Under the pieces are notes generated by a model. It was not told the origin of the DNA and searched no databases. It saw only the letters and a list, made by a program, of their open reading frames with translations. The position numbers were made by a program, and so were the translations under genes. This document shows, in pieces, positions 44,507-52,475 of a stretch of DNA of 60,490 nt. This DNA comes from an uncultured Clostridia bacterium (GTDB taxonomy: Bacteria; Bacillota; Clostridia; TANB77; CAG-508), in the NCBI GenBank assembly GCA_944390695.1, contig CALXQP010000048.1, forward strand, positions 1 to 60,490, given 5' to 3'. Position 1 is the stretch's first letter, and every line of letters starts with the position of its first letter.

Positions 44507-44535
44507 TTGAATTTTTTAGAATGTAATGATATAGT
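44507..44535 (+). promoter_or_regulatory. Probable promoter very close to a VanZ-like start codon
   Basis: TTGAAT, 17 bases and TATAGT end only nine bases before the ATG at 44545. No ribosome-binding site is visible, so the mRNA could be leaderless. Confidence 0.5.
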
Positions 44536-44544
44536 TAACACGAT

Positions 44545-45027
44545 ATGAAAAAAATCGACAAAAAAACACAGATAAAAATAATTAAAATAATGTTAATTAT
44601 AATATGGATGATAGTTGTATTTCTGTTTTCTAATCAACAGGGAACTGATTCAAGTAATACTAGTAGAAAAGTTACAGAAATTGTTACATATATAGCCTCT
44701 AAAGGAAATGTGGAGGTAAATGCAAATCACATAGAAAGTTTAGAAACAATTATAAGAAAATTAGCACATTTTACTATTTATACTATTGGCGGATTTCTAA
44801 TAATGAATTATGCAAATACAACAAGTAAGAAAGATAAGGAAAAGATATTATATAGTATTGCTTTTGGAGTTGGTTATGCAATTACAGATGAATTACATCA
44901 ATTTTTTATACCAGGTCGTAGTGCTAGAGCTTTTGATGTAGGAATTGATTCTTTTGGAGTAATTACAGGAGTTTTAATATTTTTGATAATTAGAAAAATT
45001 ATAGCTGCAAGAAAAACACAAGATTAG
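44545..45027 (+). CDS. VanZ-family membrane protein
   Basis: This 160-residue protein has four hydrophobic helices and the VanZ-like signature: RKLAHFTIYTIGG, then ITDELHQFFIPGRSARAFDVGIDSFG. VanZ-type proteins are linked to glycopeptide or lipoglycopeptide tolerance and lipid/peptidoglycan handling in some Firmicutes, but the reaction is not settled. The gene precedes polysaccharide locus 2 by 23 bases and may be its first gene. Confidence 0.85.
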   Translation: MKKIDKKTQIKIIKIMLIIIWMIVVFLFSNQQGTDSSNTSRKVTEIVTYIASKGNVEVNANHIESLETIIRKLAHFTIYTIGGFLIMNYANTTSKKDKEKILYSIAFGVGYAITDELHQFFIPGRSARAFDVGIDSFGVITGVLIFLIIRKIIAARKTQD

Positions 45028-45050
45028 TAGTTTTAAGGGGGAAAACTAAA

Positions 45051-45749
45051 GTGAATATTAATATGACAAATGAAAATGTTATGGAAGGTGTTTCAGTTTT
45101 AAGGTTACCGAAAAAGGGATATAAAGAGCTTTTTGGAAAAGGTATATCATATAAGATGATTAAAAGAGTTACAGATATAGTACTTGCTTCAATAGCTTTG
45201 GTTCTATTAGCACCAGTTTTCGTTCTTATTGGATTGGCAATTAAATTAGAATCCAAAGGTCCAGTATTTTTTAAACATACACGTGTTGGAAAAAATGGAA
45301 AAATAATTAAAATATATAAATTTAGATCAATGGTTGAAAATGCGGAAGATTTAATACAAAAATTTACACCTGAACAAATGAAAGAATATAAAGAAAATTA
45401 TAAATTAACTAATGATCCAAGAATCACAAAAGTAGGGAATTTCTTAAGAAAAACTAGTTTGGATGAATTGCCTCAAATTATTAATATTATAAAAGGAGAT
45501 TTATCTATTATTGGTCCAAGACCAGTTGTTACAGAAGAATTGAAAAAATATGGAAATAATATTGATAAATTTTTAAGCGTTACTCCAGGGCTTACTGGCT
45601 ATTGGGCTGCAAATGGTAGAAGTTGCACATCTTATGAACAACGTATGCAAATGGAACTTTTTTACATAGATAATTTGTCTTTTAAAATGGATTTTAAAGT
45701 GTTTTTTAAGACAATTGAAGCAGTTGTTAAAAGAGAGGGTGCAATATAA
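45051..45749 (+). CDS. Priming sugar transferase of polysaccharide locus 2 (CpsE/WcaJ-like)
   Basis: This 232-residue enzyme transfers a sugar phosphate to undecaprenyl phosphate. The GTG start follows GGGGGAAAA. After a short N-terminus come one hydrophobic helix (IVLASIALVLLAPVFVLIGL), KGPVFFKHTRVGKNGK, YKFRSMV, TSLDELPQIINIIKGDLSIIGPRPV and TPGLTGYWAANGRS. It is more like capsule priming enzymes than the PglC-like protein of locus 1, so the two loci probably make different polymers. Confidence 0.92.
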   Translation: MNINMTNENVMEGVSVLRLPKKGYKELFGKGISYKMIKRVTDIVLASIALVLLAPVFVLIGLAIKLESKGPVFFKHTRVGKNGKIIKIYKFRSMVENAEDLIQKFTPEQMKEYKENYKLTNDPRITKVGNFLRKTSLDELPQIINIIKGDLSIIGPRPVVTEELKKYGNNIDKFLSVTPGLTGYWAANGRSCTSYEQRMQMELFYIDNLSFKMDFKVFFKTIEAVVKREGAI

Positions 45750-46601
45750 ATGACAATAGATATAATATGCCCATTATATAATGCAGAAAAATTCGTAAAA
45801 GAATTGCATAAAAATATATTAAAGCAAAAAAATGTAGAAATAAATTCAATAAATTATATAGTAACAAAAGGAAATGATAATACTGAAAAAGTCTTAGAGC
45901 AATTAGATTGCAAATATGAAACAATAAAAAAAGAAGATTTTTCTCACAGCTTGACAAGAGAGAATATAGCTAAAAAATGCGTAGGAGATATTCTTGTTTT
46001 TATTACACAAGATATTTTTATAAAATCAGAATTTTGGCTTGTAAATTTAACAAAATGTATAGAAAACGATGAATGTGAGGCAGCATATAGTAAACAAGTT
46101 TGTACAAATGATACAATAGAAAAATATACAAGAGAAAGAAATTATCCTGAAAATTCATTTATTGTTTCTAAAGAAGATATAGAGAAAAAAGGATTACAAA
46201 CTTTCTTTTTTTCTGATGCATCATCAGCAGTAAAAAGAAGTGTTTTTATTGAGTTAAATGGGTATGATAAAAAAAATTTACCAACAAATGAAGATATGTA
46301 TTTTGCATATAAATTAATTACAAATGGTTATAGAATTAAATATTGTTCTAACTCGGTAGTAGAACATTCTCATAAATTTAAATTGAAACAATTATATAAA
46401 AGATATTATGATACAGGTTTATTTTTTAAACAAAATGATTATTTAAATAAATATAAAGTAAATCAAGCTGGTGGAGGAATGGCACTTTATATTTTAAAAA
46501 GGGCTTTTCAAGATAAAAATTTAAAAGTGCTTATTCAATTTGTTCCTAATATGGCTACTAGATTTATTGGAATGAAAATGGGGAAATTTAATGGAAAATA
46601 G
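45750..46601 (+). CDS. GT2 glycosyltransferase, rhamnosyltransferase-like
   Basis: This 283-residue enzyme starts DIICPLYNAEKFVKELHKNI and has ILVFITQDIFIKS, where the metal-binding DxD is reduced to QD, and DASSAVKRSVFIELNGYDKKNLPTNEDMYFAYKL. This pattern is common in rhamnosyltransferases of capsule clusters. Donor identity is uncertain. The ATG follows the previous stop directly, so translation is probably coupled. It overlaps the next gene by 11 bases. Confidence 0.82.
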   Translation: MTIDIICPLYNAEKFVKELHKNILKQKNVEINSINYIVTKGNDNTEKVLEQLDCKYETIKKEDFSHSLTRENIAKKCVGDILVFITQDIFIKSEFWLVNLTKCIENDECEAAYSKQVCTNDTIEKYTRERNYPENSFIVSKEDIEKKGLQTFFFSDASSAVKRSVFIELNGYDKKNLPTNEDMYFAYKLITNGYRIKYCSNSVVEHSHKFKLKQLYKRYYDTGLFFKQNDYLNKYKVNQAGGGMALYILKRAFQDKNLKVLIQFVPNMATRFIGMKMGKFNGK

Positions 46602-47775
46602 AAAAGTAGAAAATGTAGTTATCATAAATGATTTTAATTATGTTCAAGGAGGCGCTAGTAAAGTAGCGATAGGTACTGCTAAAATGCTAAAAGATGATTT
46701 CAAAATCTACTTTTTTTCAGCAGTAAATAAAGAAGAAGAAAATATTGATGGAATACAATATATTACTACTAATCAGAAGGAAGTATTAAAAGAAAAAAAC
46801 AAATTAAAAGGTGCTATAAATGGTATTTATAATTTTAAGGCAAAAAGAAAATTAAGAAAATTATTAAAACAGTTAGACCCAGATACCACAATAGTGCACG
46901 TTCATGGTTGGACAAAGGCATTGTCAAGTAGCGTATTTGATATTGCTTTTAAGATGAAATTTAAAGTAGTGTTAACATTGCATGATTACTTTACTGCTTG
47001 TCCTAATGGAGGGTATTTTAATTATGTTCAAAATGAAATTTGTCACTTAAAACCACTTTCTTGGAAATGTGTAAAATGTAATTGTGATTCTAGAAATTAT
47101 GGGTTTAAATTATATAGACTTGTAAGGCAATTCGTGCAAAATAAAGTAGTAAAACTAAATGATAAATTAGAATATGCAATTTCGATTTCTGATTTCAGCG
47201 AAAAAATATTAAAACAAACATTCGGGGAAAAAGTTAAAATGACTAAAATTTATAATCCTATTGATATAGATGAAGTTAAAGAGAAGATAGACATAAGACA
47301 AAATGAATATTTTCTATATGTTGGTAGAATATCTAAAGAAAAAGGAGTAGATATATTTTGTCAAGCTATTACAGAATTAGGATACAAAGGTATAGTTGTA
47401 GGAGATGGAGAAGAAAAAGAAAATCTTGATAAAATATATACAAATATAGATTTTGTTGGCTGGAAAAATAAAGAAGAAGTTGTAAGATATTTGAAAGGAG
47501 CAAAGGCTTTAATTTTTCCAAGTAGATGCTATGAAACAGCAGGGCTAACAATTTTAGAGGCACAGAAAATAGGAATACCATGTATTGCAAGTGCAAATAG
47601 CGCGGGAAAAGAATTTATTAAGAATGGATGCAATGGATATATTTTTGAAACAATTGATGAGCTAAAAAAATATATTGAAAAAATACAAAATAATGAATTA
47701 GAATTCATTCGACAAAAAAATAATCATAATTATACAAAAGAATTAAAGGAGTTTTATTTAAATGGAAAGAGTTGA
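46591..47775 (+). CDS. GT4-family glycosyltransferase
   Basis: This 394-residue GT-B enzyme has an N-terminal glycine-rich loop (NYVQGGASKVAIGTAK), the cysteine-rich insert CHLKPLSWKCVKCNCDSRNYG seen in some capsule GT4 proteins, and the C-terminal donor-binding part with LYVGRISKEKGVDIFCQAI and FPSRCYETAGLTILEAQ (E-x7-E motif). It adds one sugar to the growing repeat unit. It overlaps both neighbouring genes, pointing to tight co-translation. Confidence 0.9.
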   Translation: MENRKVENVVIINDFNYVQGGASKVAIGTAKMLKDDFKIYFFSAVNKEEENIDGIQYITTNQKEVLKEKNKLKGAINGIYNFKAKRKLRKLLKQLDPDTTIVHVHGWTKALSSSVFDIAFKMKFKVVLTLHDYFTACPNGGYFNYVQNEICHLKPLSWKCVKCNCDSRNYGFKLYRLVRQFVQNKVVKLNDKLEYAISISDFSEKILKQTFGEKVKMTKIYNPIDIDEVKEKIDIRQNEYFLYVGRISKEKGVDIFCQAITELGYKGIVVGDGEEKENLDKIYTNIDFVGWKNKEEVVRYLKGAKALIFPSRCYETAGLTILEAQKIGIPCIASANSAGKEFIKNGCNGYIFETIDELKKYIEKIQNNELEFIRQKNNHNYTKELKEFYLNGKS

Positions 47776-48931
47776 AGAAAAAAAACAAAAATTCCGAATT
47801 AATGTTATAAATGTTTTTATTATACTATTTGTAATATCATTTCTAGAAATAGCAAATTTAAGTTTTATTAGGTATATTGCTATACTATTATTGCAAGTAA
47901 TATGTATTTATGAAATTCGTTTTGACAAGATTAGTATAGATAAAAAAATGCTTTTACTTATTTTCGGAATAATTATAACTATGAGTTTTTCTTTATTTAG
48001 AACAGGATATACTTTTGAGGCTATAGCTAAAATGGCAACAGTAATAGATTTGTTCTTTTTAACTTTAATTTTATTGCCAAATTATTTGAAAAATTGTGAT
48101 TTGGATATAATTATAAAAAATATTAGAAATGATATATTTATTGTATTGATCTTTTGTTTCGTTTTTTATAATAATGATTATTCAATTTCTTATGATATGG
48201 AGAGAATTGGAAATTTAATTAGATTAAAATGTGGTTTTCCTCATCCAAATACATTATCTATGTTTTCTTTTATAGGAATAATATTAAGCATCTATTTAAT
48301 TACAATAAGATATCATATTAAAAGCAATTTTATATTTATATTTTTCTTTTTATATTTAATAATTAAAGCTAATTCAAGAACAGCATTATATTGTATCATA
48401 ATATTTATAATGTTATGTATTTTAGGAAATATATGCAAAAATAAAAAATTAAAACCAATTATTTATATAATAGTTATAAGTTTCTCTATATTAATAATTG
48501 GGATAGGTACATCAATTGTTGATGGATTAACATTTGACAGAATAAATCAACTGTTAAGTAACAGATTATCATATATAATGAGTGCAATTAATGTGCTTAT
48601 TAATAATAATGCTATTTTAACAGGGATGGGAGCATTCAGAAATAGTGAAACTTTTACTACAAATGCGGTGATGTTAGATAATGGGTATTTTAATTATATT
48701 TATCAATATGGAATTATCTCATTTTTGGTTTTGATTTGTTTTTTAGTTAATAATTTTTTTAAAATTAAAAATGATAATAATAGAAATATGGAAATGTTTG
48801 TGAAAAATGCATATATTATTTTTGGAATTTATTCTTTTTTTGAAAATATTTTATTAAATATGGCAAGTCTATTTGCAATATTAATATATTTTTTTATTGC
48901 AATGATACAGATACAAAATAAAAAACAATAA
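47762..48931 (+). CDS. O-antigen ligase/polymerase-like membrane protein (Wzy)
   Basis: This 389-residue protein has about ten to eleven hydrophobic helices, a middle region with CGFPHPNTLSMFSF and KANSRTALYC, and a loop with LTGMGAFRNSETF. The arrangement fits Wzy-type polymerases or O-antigen ligase domain proteins. Sequence conservation in this family is low, so the call rests on topology, the SRTA motif and gene context. It starts 14 bases before the end of the upstream gene. Confidence 0.75.
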   Translation: MERVEEKKQKFRINVINVFIILFVISFLEIANLSFIRYIAILLLQVICIYEIRFDKISIDKKMLLLIFGIIITMSFSLFRTGYTFEAIAKMATVIDLFFLTLILLPNYLKNCDLDIIIKNIRNDIFIVLIFCFVFYNNDYSISYDMERIGNLIRLKCGFPHPNTLSMFSFIGIILSIYLITIRYHIKSNFIFIFFFLYLIIKANSRTALYCIIIFIMLCILGNICKNKKLKPIIYIIVISFSILIIGIGTSIVDGLTFDRINQLLSNRLSYIMSAINVLINNNAILTGMGAFRNSETFTTNAVMLDNGYFNYIYQYGIISFLVLICFLVNNFFKIKNDNNRNMEMFVKNAYIIFGIYSFFENILLNMASLFAILIYFFIAMIQIQNKKQ

Positions 48932-48976
48932 AGAAATAGAAAAAATATTACTAATAAAATTTTATGTGTTTATTAC

Positions 48977-49308
48977 ATGAAAAAGAAAAATAAATTAGGA
49001 AAAAGGCTAGGAATAGTATAGCTCCATCATACTTCGGAAGAAGAATTAGAATATGGCATGGAAATATAGTTATTAATTATAAAAGCATAATCGGTGATGA
49101 TTGTGAATTTCATGGAAATAATTGTGTTGGAGTTAATAATGGCTTTTATCCAGTATTAGGAGATCACGTAGATGTTGGAGCTGGTGCTAATATTATTTGG
49201 GTGTTAAAATTGCAGACAATATTAGAATTGGTACGAATGCTTTAGTTAATAAAACTTTTTTAGAAAAAATATTGTAATTGCTGGAGTTTCTGCTAAAAGA
49301 ATAAAATA
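48977..49308 (+). pseudogene. Broken serine-acetyltransferase-like hexapeptide gene
   Basis: Joined frames give SIAPSYFGRRIRIWHGN, IGDDCEFHGNNCVGV, YPVLGDHVDVGAGANII, GVKIADNIRIGTNALV and VIAGVSAKRIK, the left-handed beta-helix part of CysE/EpsC-like acetyltransferases in capsule loci. At least two frameshifts and an early TAG after MKKKNKLGKRLGIV interrupt it, and the N-terminal helical domain is missing. It occupies the 398-base gap between the Wzy-like gene and the next GT2 gene. It may once have O-acetylated the polymer. Confidence 0.8.
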
Positions 49309-49329
49309 AATAAAACAAAGGAGTTAACA

Positions 49330-50313
49330 ATGCAACAATTAATAACAATTATAGTGCCGATTTATAATGCTGAAAATAGTTTAGAGAGGTGTATTCAAAG
49401 TATATTAAATCAGACGTATAAAAATATGCAGATAATCTTAATTAACGACGGTTCTACTGATAATAGTGAGAGGATATGTCAGAAATATAAAGAAATAGAT
49501 AAAAGAATAGAAGTAATAACTCAAAGAAATTCTGGAGTATCACATGCTAGAAATATAGGAATAAAAAATTCAAAAGGAAAATATATAGGATTTGTAGATG
49601 CGGATGATTTTATAGAAGAAGAGATGTTCGAAACATTAGTAAAGTCAATAGAAGATGTAGATATTGCAATTTGCAATTATGAAAGAATTATGCCATTAGA
49701 AGATAATAAAGAAGAAAATATAAAAAATATAAAGAATCAACTTTTATCAAGAAAAGAATTGTTAGAAAAAATACAGGGAAAAAACTATTTTCAAGGTTTT
49801 TTATGGAATAAAATATACAAAAAAGAAATTATAGACAAATACGAAATAACATTTAAAGAGGAAATAACAATTTGTGAAGATTTATTATTTAATTGTCAAT
49901 ATATTTCTAAAATTAATAAAGGTAGATATATAGATAAAAAATTATATAATTATGTGTATTATAGCAATAGTGCTTATAATGGAGAGTACAATGAAAAATG
50001 GGAATCAGTTTTGGATGCGTATAAACAAATTTTTAATATATATCATCAAGAGGGGCTTGATGAATGCATACAATTGTATTGGAGTTACTTAATTGCTAAT
50101 TTTGATTTGCAACAAAAAATGAAAATTTCTAAAATTAATGATAAAATTCAAAATTTAAAAATAAAAGATAATATAAAAAAATATTTTTATCTAGTTGTAA
50201 AGAGTAAAGAAATAAATAAAAAAGAAAAGATGAAACTATATATAAAAAGATACTGCATGCCCATGTTTTTAATTATTAAAAGTATAAAATATAGGAGAAA
50301 AAATGAAAGATAA
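49330..50313 (+). CDS. GT2 glycosyltransferase (locus 2, first of a pair)
   Basis: This 327-residue GT-A enzyme has ITIIVPIYNAENSLERCIQSILNQTY, INDGSTDNSERIC, GVSHARNIGIKNSKGKYIGFVDADDFIEEEM with DxD, and the acidic ITICEDLLFNC. The basic C-terminus may touch the membrane. AAAGGAG precedes the ATG. It overlaps the next gene by 11 bases, and the two resemble each other throughout, so they may have arisen by duplication. Confidence 0.9.
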   Translation: MQQLITIIVPIYNAENSLERCIQSILNQTYKNMQIILINDGSTDNSERICQKYKEIDKRIEVITQRNSGVSHARNIGIKNSKGKYIGFVDADDFIEEEMFETLVKSIEDVDIAICNYERIMPLEDNKEENIKNIKNQLLSRKELLEKIQGKNYFQGFLWNKIYKKEIIDKYEITFKEEITICEDLLFNCQYISKINKGRYIDKKLYNYVYYSNSAYNGEYNEKWESVLDAYKQIFNIYHQEGLDECIQLYWSYLIANFDLQQKMKISKINDKIQNLKIKDNIKKYFYLVVKSKEINKKEKMKLYIKRYCMPMFLIIKSIKYRRKNER

Positions 50314-51256
50314 TCCAACAATAAGTGTAATAGTACCAATTTATCAAGTAGAAAAATATATAGATAAATGTTTAGAAAGTATTATAAAACAGACATATAG
50401 AAAACTTGAGATAATATTGATTGATGATGGTTCAAAAGATAATTCAGGAAAAATATGTGATTATTATGCAATGAAGGACCATAGAATAAATGTTATACAT
50501 AAACCAAATGAAGGAGTGTCAAAAGCAAGAAATTTAGGTATAGAAAAGTCAAGTGGACAATATATTTGTTTTGTAGACGCAGATGATTATATAAGTGAAA
50601 ACTATATAGAAGAATTATATAGGCTATGTATAGAAAATGATGCTGAAATATCAATATGTGGAGTAATAAATATTAAAGAAAATATTATAAAAGAAAAGAG
50701 TAAAAAAATCGAAAAAGTATGGAATTCAAATCAAGCAATAAAAGAATTATTTGAGGAAAAATATTTTTATTGTGTAATGTGGGCTAAAATGTATAAAAAG
50801 GAATTGTTCGAAAAATATAGATTTAACGAAAAAACAAAAATAGCGGAAGACTTAGAAATCATGTATAAGATTTTATCATCTACCAAAAGAGTAGCAATCA
50901 ATACCACTAAACAACTATATTATTATAGAATAAGAGAAGATAGTGCATTACATGCAAAGTATAACGATAATCATGAAAATGAATTAAAAATAATAGAAGA
51001 TGCAATGTTTTTTTTGAGTGCAGTAAATAAAAATGTAATTGGTAGTGTAATGAAGAAATATATTAATGTAAATTATAGGTGTTTAAAAAAATCTATAATT
51101 GATGGAAAATATAATATAGAATTATATGTTAGAATAAGAAATAATATGAAAAAATTTAAAAAAGAAATAAAAAAAGTAAAAAACTTGAAAACTAAAATTA
51201 AAAAATTTATAATCTTATATGGATGTTGGATATTAAAAATAATATATAAAAAATAA
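50303..51256 (+). CDS. GT2 glycosyltransferase (locus 2, second of a pair)
   Basis: This 317-residue GT-A enzyme has SVIVPIYQVEKYIDKCLESIIKQTY, IDDGSKDNSGKICDYYA, GVSKARNLGIEKSSGQYICFVDADDYI and the acidic IAEDLEIMYKIL. The C-terminus is very Lys-rich. It is probably responsible for a different linkage of the same repeat unit than its upstream paralogue. Confidence 0.9.
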   Translation: MKDNPTISVIVPIYQVEKYIDKCLESIIKQTYRKLEIILIDDGSKDNSGKICDYYAMKDHRINVIHKPNEGVSKARNLGIEKSSGQYICFVDADDYISENYIEELYRLCIENDAEISICGVINIKENIIKEKSKKIEKVWNSNQAIKELFEEKYFYCVMWAKMYKKELFEKYRFNEKTKIAEDLEIMYKILSSTKRVAINTTKQLYYYRIREDSALHAKYNDNHENELKIIEDAMFFLSAVNKNVIGSVMKKYINVNYRCLKKSIIDGKYNIELYVRIRNNMKKFKKEIKKVKNLKTKIKKFIILYGCWILKIIYKK

Positions 51257-51356
51257 TTTAAGTCAAGCTTAAAAGTCTTAAGAATATATATGAAAGTTAT
51301 CTATTATTTACAGATATACTAGAATAAATTATATTTTTTTAGGAGGAAAATAAAAA

Positions 51357-52472
51357 ATGAAAAAAATAGATATAATTACATTTCATAGTGCTCACAACTA
51401 TGGTGCAATGTTACAAGTATATGCATTAGAAAAAATTTTACAAGACATGGAATATAATGTTGAAATAATCAATTATAGAAATAAAAATATAGATAGAAAC
51501 TATAAAATAATAAAAATAAATAAAGAGAGCATGAAAAAGAAACTAAAATCGATTGCCTCTAATATAATATACTTTTCAAAAAATTGTAAAAGATATGAAA
51601 ACTTTAATAATTTTATGAATGAAAAGCTTAATTTATCTATTCCATATTATTCAGAAGAAGAATTAAAAAATAATCCACCTAAAGCAGACATTTATATAAC
51701 AGGAAGTGATCAAGTTTGGAACAAGGATATTACAAAGAAATTAGAAGATTCATATACATTGAATTTTGGACAAGATAATATAAAAAGAATTTCTTATGCA
51801 GCAAGTATAGGAAATAAAAGTATTGAGAATAAAGATATTGATGAGTTTAAAAGGAAAATATCAAAAATAAATTATATCTCAGTAAGAGAAGAAGATGGAA
51901 AAAAAGCATTATCAAAAATAATTGATAAGAAAATTGAAGTTGTATTAGATCCAACACTTCTTGTGAGCAAAAAACAATGGGATAAAGAAATAGAAAAGAA
52001 AAGTAAAGAAAAAGAAAAAGAAAAATATATTTTAGCATATGTGGTAGAAGAAAATGAAGAATACTTTAAAATTGTAAATTATTTATCACAAAAAACAGGG
52101 CTTAAAATTATACATTTAGGGAAAAGAAATAAAGGATATAGAAATATTTTAAAAAATGCTTATACTGAAGGTCCTTTTGATTTTGTAAATTTGATAAAAA
52201 ATGCAGAATATATTATAACAACATCATTTCATGCAACAGTATTTTCTATAATATATAATAAAAAATTTTTTATAGTACCACATTCAAAAACAGGTTCGAG
52301 GGTAACCAACTTGTTAAAAAAGTTGGAAATAGGAGATAGAATATACTATACTTTTGAAAATTTTAAAGAAATAGATTATAATTTTGAAACAGACTATAAT
52401 AAAGTAAAAGAAAAATTGGAAAAAGAAAGAAAAAAATCATTGGACTTTTTGAAAGGGGCAATAGAAAATTAA
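51357..52472 (+). CDS. Polysaccharide pyruvyl transferase family protein
   Basis: This 371-residue protein has ITFHSAHNYGAMLQVYALEKIL at the start, ADIYITGSDQVWNKDIT, RISYAASIGNK, YISVREEDGKKAL, VVLDPTLLV and ITTSFHATVFSIIYNKKFFIVPH, the usual order of the pyruvyl-transferase family. Such enzymes add pyruvate ketals to sugars. AGGAGGAAAA precedes the ATG. The Fe-S FrhB-like domain of the next ORF is a frequent neighbour of this family in polysaccharide loci, though its job there is unclear. Confidence 0.9.
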   Translation: MKKIDIITFHSAHNYGAMLQVYALEKILQDMEYNVEIINYRNKNIDRNYKIIKINKESMKKKLKSIASNIIYFSKNCKRYENFNNFMNEKLNLSIPYYSEEELKNNPPKADIYITGSDQVWNKDITKKLEDSYTLNFGQDNIKRISYAASIGNKSIENKDIDEFKRKISKINYISVREEDGKKALSKIIDKKIEVVLDPTLLVSKKQWDKEIEKKSKEKEKEKYILAYVVEENEEYFKIVNYLSQKTGLKIIHLGKRNKGYRNILKNAYTEGPFDFVNLIKNAEYIITTSFHATVFSIIYNKKFFIVPHSKTGSRVTNLLKKLEIGDRIYYTFENFKEIDYNFETDYNKVKEKLEKERKKSLDFLKGAIEN

Positions 52473-52475
52473 AGA

